Source: Bdellovibrionales bacterium
GTDB taxonomy: Bacteria > Bdellovibrionota > UBA2361 > JAGRAS01
NCBI GenBank assembly: GCA_020434465.1
Contig: JAGRAS010000126.1
Coordinates: forward strand, 1-5,538
Length of the DNA stretch: 5,538 bases
Direction of reading: 5' to 3'
A program made the translations under genes and the position numbers. Each line of letters begins with the position of its first letter. The first letter of the stretch is position 1. Below the pieces are notes generated by a model. It ran no database searches, was not told where the DNA came from, and saw nothing but the letters and a program-made list of their open reading frames with translations. Positions 1 through 5,538 of this stretch are shown here, piece by piece.

Positions 1-1159
1 TAGCCTGAAATTGCCCAGCTCTTTTCATTCCCCTTACTTGCCAAACCTCGATCTTACCATCTTTTAAAGCAAGAAAAACATATTCTCCATCTCCTGAGAT
101 AAGGATTTTTTCAACACTTTCTAACTGCGCTTCCCTAGGAATTTTTTTTCTATTTGTTTTCTCTATAAAGCCTCTGCCCCAAAACTTATTATCATCATAC
201 TTTCCACCAAATTGATCGCTGTCATAAAAAAGCCAAACATTCATTCCACCTTTCCAATCACCACTAAAAGCAATTCTTCCAAATGGATGATAAGCTAAGC
301 CACTAATAACAGTTGAGTGTCCTATATAACGTTCAAAAGAAAGATCTCTTTCTTTATTACTTTCAGCATTTTCGTACTCAATAAATTTCCAACGATATAC
401 AATACTATCTGCCCCACCGACTAGGATCGCATCTCCTTCAGGAGAAAATGCTATTTCGTAAGGTCTTGCTTTAAGCAATTCCAACTCTCTTGTTTCAATC
501 CCTTCTTCAAGTATTTTTATCGAAGAACCATCATAAACAGCCAGTCGCCCACTAGCGGCGCTATAGTCTGCTACTCGAGCCTCAAATGGGAGTTCCCCCA
601 AACTGACCAAGCCCCCAGTACGCTTAAGGCCAAATAATTTTTTATCATCGCTAATTGCCAAGGCTTCTAAATCACAAGGTGCAATCCCACCTAATGAAAA
701 AAGATGAATAATTTCAGAGGTTTGGCTAGGCGAACTAGTACTTAACTTGCTACAATCAAGATTTAGCAGGTTTAGTTTCAAACTGGCAGCAAAATTGAAC
801 TGCCCAATAGCTTGTAATAGACTTGAATCTGAATTATTAATATTACTCGATATTTTGGCTAATGCTGGAAATGTGTCCAGTTTAGAAGTAGCTCGGGTTC
901 CTCCATTTGATGAGTGAGAACTAGTTGCTGAAATTTCTAAGAGAGAGATATTCTCACTTGTTAAGTTTTCAGTATTAAAAGAACCAGTTACGGAACGTAT
1001 TGATTTTGTAGACAGGCTAGCCGTAAAAAAAGATTTATCTAGAGGTAGTGCTTCTAGAGGCAATGCTTCGCAATATCTATATGATAAAAATGTTAGTTCT
1101 ACAAAAATACTAGTAAGAACTAATAACTTAGCCAATTTGAGATTGGATGCTAAAGCCAT
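1..1159 (-). CDS. WD40-repeat protein with N-terminal membrane/export segment (3' end off window)
   Basis: The frame is open from an ATG at 1159 to the left edge and gives 386 residues; the C-terminus is missing. Residues 1-30 look like a signal peptide or signal anchor: Lys8 and Lys11, then a hydrophobic run of about residues 12-27 interrupted by Glu21. No lipobox is seen at Cys30. Residues about 31-190 are Ser/Asn/Leu-rich with no recognised domain and include a duplicated EALPL. WD40-type blades follow: about 233-259 (AFSPEGD...VYRWKF), 280-311 (GHSTVISGLAYHP...NVWLF) and 348-375 (ILISGDGEY...IEVWQV), so a beta-propeller probably extends past the edge. WD40 propellers generally serve as protein-binding platforms; the partner is unknown. 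Neither possible start has a clear Shine-Dalgarno. The frame stays open back to an ATG at 1384, but I prefer 1159 because the extra 75 codons contain no Ala and few G-starting codons, and a perfect TATAAT lies just upstream of 1159. I am confident it is a gene, fairly confident of the WD40 fold, and unsure of location. Confidence 0.82.
   Translation of the reverse strand, partial: MALASNLKLAKLLVLTSIFVELTFLSYRYCEALPLEALPLDKSFFTASLSTKSIRSVTGSFNTENLTSENISLLEISATSSHSSNGGTRATSKLDTFPALAKISSNINNSDSSLLQAIGQFNFAASLKLNLLNLDCSKLSTSSPSQTSEIIHLFSLGGIAPCDLEALAISDDKKLFGLKRTGGLVSLGELPFEARVADYSAASGRLAVYDGSSIKILEEGIETRELELLKARPYEIAFSPEGDAILVGGADSIVYRWKFIEYENAESNKERDLSFERYIGHSTVISGLAYHPFGRIAFSGDWKGGMNVWLFYDSDQFGGKYDDNKFWGRGFIEKTNRKKIPREAQLESVEKILISGDGEYVFLALKDGKIEVWQVRGMKRAGQFQA
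1040..1069 (-). repeat. 15-bp tandem duplication inside the WD40 gene
   Basis: Two adjacent 15-base units, 1040-1054 and 1055-1069, differ at two positions. On the minus strand each unit encodes Glu-Ala-Leu-Pro-Leu, giving EALPLEALPL just after the hydrophobic N-terminal segment. The unit is five codons long, so the duplication keeps the frame. It probably lengthens a linker between the membrane segment and the rest of the protein. Confidence 0.75.
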
Positions 1160-1190
1160 TTTGAACTTTTGTAATGGTACATTACCAAAT

Positions 1191-1218
1191 TTGTCAGTGA
1201 GAGAGTTCCCTTTATTAT
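1191..1218 (+). promoter_or_regulatory. candidate sigma70-type promoter reading towards the helicase-like gene
   Basis: TTGTCA at 1191-1196 matches the -35 consensus at five of six bases. A 16-base spacer follows, then TATTAT at 1213-1218, also five of six for the -10. Transcription would start near 1225 and give the gene at 1424 a leader of about 200 nt. An alternative -10, TATACT at 1216-1221, would need a 19-base spacer. A second, weaker candidate nearer the gene is TTGTTT at 1363-1368 with TATTTT at 1385-1390, but in such AT-rich sequence that match means little. No operator could be recognised. Confidence 0.4.
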
Positions 1219-1219
1219 A
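1214..1219 (-). promoter_or_regulatory. perfect -10 hexamer for the leftward WD40 gene
   Basis: Read on the minus strand, these six bases are TATAAT, the exact -10 consensus. A start near 1207 would leave a leader of about 48 nt before the ATG at 1159. No good -35 is seen at 16-18 bases (CCAAAA, ACCAAA or CACCAA), and a TG pair lies one base too far upstream for a standard extended -10. The hexamer overlaps the rightward -10 on the other strand. Confidence 0.35.
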
Positions 1220-1231
1220 CTCATGACAACT

Positions 1232-1317
1232 GTATTTTTGGTGTTGAATGTATTTTTGATAATGAAATTGTTCTTTAATGTGCTTTCTTTGTTTCTGTTT
1301 GCCACGTTTCTGTTTGC
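1232..1317. repeat. short direct repeats with periods that are multiples of three
   Basis: Two repeat pairs lie in this T-rich stretch. GTATTTTTG occurs at 1232-1240 and 1250-1258, 18 bases apart. GTTTCTGTTTGC occurs at 1291-1302 and 1306-1317, 15 bases apart. Both periods preserve reading frame on either strand. On the plus strand they encode Val-Phe-Leu and Phe-Leu-Phe-Ala repeats in a small open frame. On the minus strand they encode Gln-Lys-Tyr and Lys-Gln-Lys repeats in the upstream extension of the WD40 frame. They could equally be slippage products in non-coding DNA. Confidence 0.6.
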
Positions 1318-1342
1318 TAGTAATTTGGCGAAGCTTCAGTAA
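1262..1342 (+). CDS. doubtful 26-aa hydrophobic leader ORF
   Basis: An ATG at 1262 opens 26 codons ending in TAA at 1340-1342. The product starts Met-Lys, has an unbroken apolar stretch over about residues 3-19 apart from Asn6, Ser9 and Thr15, and ends ASNLAKLQ. It resembles a bare signal peptide or a one-helix membrane peptide. An in-frame ATG at 1223 would make it 39 residues, but that codon falls at the predicted transcription start. It would lie in the leader of the helicase-like gene, 81 bases before that gene's ATG. No ribosome binding site is visible. Any T-rich strand translates to Phe and Leu, so the hydrophobicity alone proves nothing. I recognise no family. Confidence 0.18.
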   Translation: MKLFFNVLSLFLFATFLFASNLAKLQ

Positions 1343-1413
1343 AAAAAGCTTAAATAAATTTATTGTTTTTAATTTATTCGACATTATTTTTAAATCTTAA
1401 ATTCAACTTAAAT

Positions 1414-1417
1414 AGGA
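1414..1417 (+). promoter_or_regulatory. ribosome binding site of the helicase-like gene
   Basis: AGGA, within TAGGAATC, ends six bases before the ATG at 1424. This is a conventional Shine-Dalgarno spacing, and it fixes the start of the gene at 1424. It is the clearest ribosome binding site in the window; the two minus-strand genes with visible starts have weak or badly spaced ones. Confidence 0.7.
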
Positions 1418-1423
1418 ATCAAT

Positions 1424-3253
1424 ATGCAGGAAGAGACTACATCAACTGGCTATTCTCAACAAGAAAACACTAATAGTGAAGTAGCCGATGCTCAAACTTA
1501 TGACTCATTTACCTCTAACCAGGAAATTTTAAGTGCTCTTAACAGCGAAGGCTTTAACAGCCCATCTGGCTTAGAAGTATCAATTCTTAAAACTTTAAAA
1601 GATGGTTGCAGTGTAATTGTTTACGGAAAACGCTGCGATACTAAGGTCACAAATTCTATTATAGCAGCTACTTTGCTTTGCAGTAATTCTGAAGTAAGAA
1701 TAATATTCGGTTCAAACGATGCAAATTCTCAGAAAACTGGCTCTGCAACTTTCAAAAAACTATCTTTTGATACGGCTTCTGTCAAAAAACCTAAAGATTC
1801 CAAAGTAGCATTTGGAAGCTTGGATGAAATTGATAGCGCGTTAAACGAAAGTGATTTTTCACCAAGTGATTTCGACTTATTGTTTTTAGACGTAAGTACA
1901 GATTCAGAATATTCAAAAGATTCAGCTTTAATTAAAAATCTTATAAAAAAATATCTGGACTTAAATCCAAATGGGCAAGCTTTGGTATGCTTAACAAATG
2001 CAGATTCTAGCCTTGCAAGTGAAATCTCTTCAGCTTCAGGTGGTTTAACTCCTGTTGAGATTAATGCCAATAAATATGGAACAGTTGAAACAGTACATCA
2101 ATACTATGAAATAGTAAGTAATGATCTTTTATCAAAACCAAATGCATTATGCGATATACTTCAAGCTGAAAACGTTCCTGCTGCAGCGATTTTTTGTAAC
2201 ACTCCATCTGATGCAGACTTGCTTGACGCAATCTTAGCTAAGCGCGGAATCAGTAGCAGAAAACTTATAGGTAACATTCCTTACCATATTGCAAAAAATG
2301 CCGTGGCTGACTGCACTAGTGGCAGATATGAAGTCTTGGTAGTTACAGATATTTCTGGACAGCAAATGGACTTAGGTGAATTGGAACTAATTGTAAACTA
2401 CTCTATCCATAGTGACGCAAATACTTACTTAAAAAGAATGGGTAAAGATGGTGGACAAGAAAAGGTTATTAGTCTTGTAACTCCGCTTGATTTTGGAAAT
2501 TTCCATTTTCTAAAAAAGGTAGTTAAATCTGAGTTCATAAAATGTGAATTACCTTCAGCGGAAGTTCTTGCTTCAGCCAAGTTCAATAAGCTTTGCAAAG
2601 ATGCCAGAGCTGCAACTTTAGCTGATCAAGAAGCCTGTCAAAGTCTTTTGGCTCAGATTCTTGAGCATGAAGATAAGGATACAATTTTAACTTACTTAGT
2701 ACATAATACTATAAGTGAGATTCCTGAACTTAAACAGCAGGGCGGTAGAAAACGTGGGCCTAAAAACGATCGCGATCGCGACTTCCGTGAAAATAGAAGC
2801 GAAAGTTCTCATGATCGTCGCCACTATCAAGATGAAGGCGATGATAATAATTTCGACCGTAACTCAAAGCGTGAACATTCTGAACCAGTCGCCCCTCCAA
2901 ACTTTGACTACAGATATTACCTTGGCCAAGGTCTGGAACATGAATTTACAGAGGACAAACTAATCGAGTTGATTAAAAGCAAAACCGATCAGGAGGCTGA
3001 TGTAATCAAACGCGTTAGCATTCGCGACTTTTATTCATTCGTAGATTTTGATGAAAAAATTGCAGAAACACTTGTAAATCAACTTGCAGACGCCGAGCTA
3101 GATGGTAATAAATTGGTGCTGTTAAAAGCAGCTTCAATTGCTCAACCAAGAGAAAAACAAGAATCCTCTGATTCAATGGAAGCTGCTGAGCTTGAGACCG
3201 CAGAAGTTGATGCGCTTGAAAGTGAAGAAATCGCGGCTAATGAAGAAGAGTAA
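1424..3253 (+). CDS. degenerate DEAD-box (DeaD/CsdA-like) protein with DbpA-type RNA-binding domain; probable pseudo-helicase
   Basis: This 609-aa protein follows the order of DeaD/CsdA. It has an acidic, Ser/Gln-rich leader (1-30), RecA-like domain 1 (about 30-235), RecA-like domain 2 (about 240-378, e.g. IFCNT 256-260, VLVVTD 304-309, LIVNYSI 322-328, then LPSAE 376-380), a helical region (381-435), a charged Arg/Asp-rich linker (437-490), a DbpA-like RNA-binding domain (about 494-570, with SIRDFYSFVDF near 532-542) and an acidic tail (573-609). The length is close to that of E. coli CsdA. Catalytic motifs are eroded. The Q-motif glutamine aligns with Glu51. The P-loop AxTGxGKT becomes GKRCDTKV (68-75), keeping only the lysine. 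DEAD becomes DVST (156-159). SAT is lost near 189-193. Motif V keeps TD but has QQ instead of RG. HRxGRxGR becomes KRMGKDGG (337-344), losing both arginine-finger positions. The intact 609-codon frame and good ribosome binding site argue against a pseudogene. I infer RNA binding without ATP-driven unwinding, in the cytoplasm. The DeaD-family relationship is fairly sure; the function is not known. Confidence 0.85.
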   Translation: MQEETTSTGYSQQENTNSEVADAQTYDSFTSNQEILSALNSEGFNSPSGLEVSILKTLKDGCSVIVYGKRCDTKVTNSIIAATLLCSNSEVRIIFGSNDANSQKTGSATFKKLSFDTASVKKPKDSKVAFGSLDEIDSALNESDFSPSDFDLLFLDVSTDSEYSKDSALIKNLIKKYLDLNPNGQALVCLTNADSSLASEISSASGGLTPVEINANKYGTVETVHQYYEIVSNDLLSKPNALCDILQAENVPAAAIFCNTPSDADLLDAILAKRGISSRKLIGNIPYHIAKNAVADCTSGRYEVLVVTDISGQQMDLGELELIVNYSIHSDANTYLKRMGKDGGQEKVISLVTPLDFGNFHFLKKVVKSEFIKCELPSAEVLASAKFNKLCKDARAATLADQEACQSLLAQILEHEDKDTILTYLVHNTISEIPELKQQGGRKRGPKNDRDRDFRENRSESSHDRRHYQDEGDDNNFDRNSKREHSEPVAPPNFDYRYYLGQGLEHEFTEDKLIELIKSKTDQEADVIKRVSIRDFYSFVDFDEKIAETLVNQLADAELDGNKLVLLKAASIAQPREKQESSDSMEAAELETAEVDALESEEIAANEEE

Positions 3254-3288
3254 TTTCTTCAAAATGAATTGAGATTGGCTGATGAGGC

Positions 3289-4995
3289 TTAAGGGATAGT
3301 CAAACGTTGGCCAATCTTTAAAGATGTCCCTTTTAGTTTATTTAAGCTTTTAAGAGAATTTATACTCACTCCATACTTCTTACTAATAGACCAAAGAGAA
3401 TCGCCGTTAGCCACTATATAGCTTTTACTAATAGTATTGCTTTTAGCGCTGGTGCTTTTATTGGTTCCACTAGTATTTGATAAACTTAAAACTTGACCAA
3501 CTCTAATTGTATCAGTTTTAAGCTTATTATTAGACTTTAACTTACTAGTTTTAATTCCATATTTTGCAGCAATCTTGTTCAAGCTATCACCTGGCTTTAC
3601 CGTATATGTGCCTTCTGGAGTACTCTTATAGGCAGTCTTAACTTCAACTTTACTTCTTTCTTTAACAACTAGACGCTGTCCAATAACAACCCTATCACTT
3701 GAGAGGCCATTTATACTTTTTATTTTACTTACACTAGTCTTATATTTGCGTGCGATATTACTTAAAGTATCTCCTTTACGAACTGTATATATATTTCCAC
3801 CATAAATTGAGCTGGCAGAATTTAAAGTGGGCTCAGGTATTTTTAAACTACGCAATTTATTAGCATATGCAATTGGCACTTTTAATTCATATCCCTGAGG
3901 GATTCTATATGCTCCTTGTAATACAGAATTGCTCAACCCATAATTCGTTCTTTGAATATCATCTTTAGAAATCCCTGTTTTATTTATCACATAAGAAATA
4001 GAGGTTGGGTGAGTTAGTTTTCTACTGTAAATCTTTAGTGGCTTCTCTTGACGTGTATAAGGAAAAAATCTTTCTTTGTAATCATATATATCAAGTGCCG
4101 CTAGAAATTCTGGATAAAAATTTGTTGATGCAAATCCAAAAACTCTAGTTTTCTGATGCTCTACAATATCAGCGATATTTTTTGTTCCAATACTTTTAAC
4201 TTTTTTAGAAACACCAGCGACTCCATGGTTATAAGAGGTAAGCGCTAAGGGCCAGGTTCCCAGGGTCTTGTAAGCAGCTTTCAAATACTTCGCTGCTGCA
4301 TGCGAGGCAGAAACCACATCTCTTCTTTCATCTACATAGTTATTTACTGTCATATATAATTTACCGGTTCCACGCATGAATTGCCAAATCCCTGCAGCAC
4401 CAACTGAACTATAAGCTTTATAATCAAATGAGGATTCAACAAAAGGAAGTCTTGTTAACTCAATAGGTAGCCCATGATCATTTACAAAAATTTTCTCAAT
4501 CAGATGCAAATATCTTCCTGAACGTGAAATAGCATCGGCATACTTTTCTTTAATTCCAGTTTGTGATCTTATTAAACCATCTTTAAGAACCTCTTTATAC
4601 TTCGCAGTACCTCCAGGCAAAAAGCTCATCCGAGCCGAAATTCTAGTTTCCATTGGAGTATTTGGAACCTTCCCAGAAGCTAAGCTATTTAGCGCCGTCT
4701 TTATTTCAGCTTCAGCTTTTTTTATTCTAGATTTCTTATATGATTCAAATCTAACATCCCCCATCTGCTTGGCTTCAGCAGTCATGTCAAGAACTTCAAA
4801 TACTACTTGTGGAAAATTTCGGTGATGCAAAACTGAGTGATATTTTCCATATTTTGAAAAGATATCAATCCAAAAATCAACTCTTGCTCTCATTTTAGCT
4901 GGAGTTTTAAATTCCGAATGTCGTTTCAATGGATCAGCAAAGCTACTACTATTAATAATTAACAATATTACAAATAAGAGCTTAAATTTTCCCAT
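3289..4995 (-). CDS. mltD: MltD-like membrane-bound/periplasmic lytic murein transglycosylase with three LysM repeats
   Basis: This family cleaves the MurNAc-GlcNAc bond of peptidoglycan non-hydrolytically, forming 1,6-anhydroMurNAc ends in the periplasm. The 568-aa product has a signal peptide (Lys3, Lys5, hydrophobic 6-14, likely cut after Ala20 in SSFA-DP); no lipobox cysteine is present. Residues 21-160 form a charged helical region. The SLT domain spans about 165-290 and has the catalytic glutamate Glu187 (LPFVESSF), GAAGIWQFM at 199-207, a conserved AAKYL helix and SYNHG at 254-258. A degenerate LysM-like stretch sits near 330-374, and clear LysM repeats follow at about 402-444, 464-506 and 526-567, each opening Y-x-V-x-x-GD-(S/T)-L. 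The last repeat ends the protein. E. coli MltD is a shorter lipoprotein with fewer LysM repeats. The start is set by the signal peptide; the AGG one base before the ATG is too close to be a good ribosome binding site. It lies 21 bp after the dacB-like gene and is probably co-transcribed with it. Confidence 0.93.
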   Translation of the reverse strand: MGKFKLLFVILLIINSSSFADPLKRHSEFKTPAKMRARVDFWIDIFSKYGKYHSVLHHRNFPQVVFEVLDMTAEAKQMGDVRFESYKKSRIKKAEAEIKTALNSLASGKVPNTPMETRISARMSFLPGGTAKYKEVLKDGLIRSQTGIKEKYADAISRSGRYLHLIEKIFVNDHGLPIELTRLPFVESSFDYKAYSSVGAAGIWQFMRGTGKLYMTVNNYVDERRDVVSASHAAAKYLKAAYKTLGTWPLALTSYNHGVAGVSKKVKSIGTKNIADIVEHQKTRVFGFASTNFYPEFLAALDIYDYKERFFPYTRQEKPLKIYSRKLTHPTSISYVINKTGISKDDIQRTNYGLSNSVLQGAYRIPQGYELKVPIAYANKLRSLKIPEPTLNSASSIYGGNIYTVRKGDTLSNIARKYKTSVSKIKSINGLSSDRVVIGQRLVVKERSKVEVKTAYKSTPEGTYTVKPGDSLNKIAAKYGIKTSKLKSNNKLKTDTIRVGQVLSLSNTSGTNKSTSAKSNTISKSYIVANGDSLWSISKKYGVSINSLKSLNKLKGTSLKIGQRLTIP

Positions 4996-5016
4996 ACCTA
5001 AAGATTTTATAACAAG

Positions 5017-5538
5017 CTATTTTACAATTAAGTTTAAAAACTGATCTTCTCTTGTAAGTGCTTCAGACGCAGATCCTACGTTGTTTTGAAGTAGAGCAAA
5101 AGTCATCATTTGTTGATTTTTATCATATATATACCCTGCAAGCGTTCTTACGCCATCTATAGAACCGGTTTTGGCAAAAACATTTTGACTACTTACAGCT
5201 CTTCTTGTTTTGAGGGTTCCACTTTTCCCGTATTGAGATAGAGAATAAATTAAAGGAACAAAGTTGTTTGGGTCTTTAGCAATTATAGCAAGCAAGCTAC
5301 TAAGAAAACTAGCCGTAAGTCTGTTATCATGACTTAACCCACTAGCATCATGTATCATCGAAGATTTTCCACCAGGAATTTGCTTGGCCACTTTATTCAA
5401 AACACCCAGCCCTCGTTCTCTATTCATAATACCATTAGAATTTTTTGAAACTGCTAAGAGGATCTGCTCAGCAATGAAATTTGTACTATAATGATTTAAA
5501 TCTCGAAGAATTAATGAAAGTGGTTTGGAATCAACTTC
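5017..5538 (-). CDS. dacB: D-alanyl-D-alanine carboxypeptidase/endopeptidase, PBP4 (DacB) type, peptidase S13; C-terminal part
   Basis: The frame enters from the right edge and ends with TAG at 5017-5019, giving the last 173 residues. Enzymes of this family remove terminal D-Ala from stem peptides or cut DD-cross-links in the periplasm. The second penicillin-binding motif, SxN, is Ser-Thr-Asn at fragment residues 18-20, followed by the family-typical ..FIAEQILL. DASGLSHDNRL at 64-74 matches the conserved S13 D-x-SGLSR-x-NR block. The third motif KTG is at 123-125 (FAKTGSIDGVRTLAGY), with GTLKTR before it. The catalytic SxxK motif and the signal peptide lie outside the window, so activity cannot be fully judged, but everything visible looks intact. 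The ATG at 5427 is internal and is not the start: 37 upstream codons carry the SxN motif. The frame is shared with the downstream mltD-like gene, separated by this TAG and seven codons. Confidence 0.92.
   Translation of the reverse strand, partial: EVDSKPLSLILRDLNHYSTNFIAEQILLAVSKNSNGIMNRERGLGVLNKVAKQIPGGKSSMIHDASGLSHDNRLTASFLSSLLAIIAKDPNNFVPLIYSLSQYGKSGTLKTRRAVSSQNVFAKTGSIDGVRTLAGYIYDKNQQMMTFALLQNNVGSASEALTREDQFLNLIVK

Noticed and set aside
1331..1351. AAGCTT repeated 15 bases apart, as an attenuator hairpin
   Set aside because: A 6-bp stem with a 9-base loop and no clean T-run directly after it is too weak to call as a terminator; it is mentioned only as context for the leader.
1353..1364. 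Perfect 12-base palindrome AATAAATTTATT upstream of the helicase-like gene
   Set aside because: It is made almost only of A and T in an AT-rich intergenic region, so it is likely by chance. There is no second copy to suggest an operator.
1729..2070. 113-codon open frame on the minus strand inside the helicase-like gene
   Set aside because: It lies wholly antisense to a gene with clear domain matches, has no ribosome binding site or recognisable domain, and is explained by the codon pattern of the opposite strand.
2767..2779. Palindrome CGATCGCGATCG containing GCGATCGC, the cyanobacterial HIP1 octamer
   Set aside because: It is a single copy that follows from the Asp-Arg repeat codons in the linker; nothing else in the window suggests a cyanobacterium.
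2715..2963. 82-codon plus-strand frame overlapping the linker and RNA-binding domain of the helicase-like gene
   Set aside because: It is a shifted reading of low-complexity linker codons. It has no ribosome binding site, and the other frame carries the family signature.
3241..3261. 7-bp inverted repeat TGAAGAA/TTCTTCA with a 7-base loop over the stop codon of the helicase-like gene, as a terminator
   Set aside because: The stem is short and AT-rich, and no T-run follows it on either strand. The remaining gap between the convergent genes shows no better hairpin.
5017..5427. ATG at 5427 as the start of a 136-aa protein
   Set aside because: The same frame continues to the window edge and includes the SxN motif of the S13 family, so this ATG is internal to a larger gene.

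Overview
The window is AT-rich bacterial DNA. It holds three clear protein-coding genes plus the start-proximal part of a fourth. A periplasmic lytic transglycosylase with LysM peptidoglycan-binding repeats and a DD-carboxypeptidase of the PBP4/DacB type point to a Gram-negative cell. A Bdellovibrionota/Oligoflexia-like or other AT-rich proteobacterial-type host is possible, but nothing in the sequence fixes the lineage. I see no tRNA, rRNA, CRISPR array, insertion sequence or phage gene.

Layout, left to right. (1) Positions 1-1159, minus strand: an exported or membrane-anchored WD40-repeat protein whose C-terminus lies beyond the left edge. (2) Positions 1160-1423: a 264-bp divergent intergenic region. 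It carries a rightward promoter-like element, a leftward TATAAT on the opposite strand of the same bases, in-phase short repeats, and a tiny hydrophobic open frame in what would be a ~200-nt leader. (3) Positions 1424-3253, plus strand: a 609-aa protein with the overall architecture of the cold-shock DEAD-box RNA helicase DeaD/CsdA, in which nearly every ATPase motif is degraded while the C-terminal DbpA-type RNA-binding domain is recognisable. It is probably a pseudo-helicase. (4) Positions 3289-4995, minus strand: an MltD-like lytic transglycosylase with three LysM repeats. (5) Positions 5017-5538, minus strand: the C-terminal part of a DacB-like D-Ala-D-Ala carboxypeptidase/endopeptidase, running in from the right edge.

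The two cell-wall genes are 21 bp apart on the same strand and probably form one transcript, dacB-like first and mltD-like second. One protein trims or cleaves peptide stems and cross-links and the other cuts glycan strands, so together they fit a peptidoglycan-remodelling unit. They converge on the helicase-like gene with only 35 bp between stop codons and no convincing terminator. The helicase-like gene and the WD40 gene diverge from the shared intergenic region. There is no evidence that they work together beyond sharing that region.

The most unusual item is the helicase-like protein: a full-length, uninterrupted DeaD-like fold that has lost the P-loop glycines, the DEAD glutamate, motif III and the arginine fingers. 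It may act as an ATP-independent RNA-binding or scaffolding protein.
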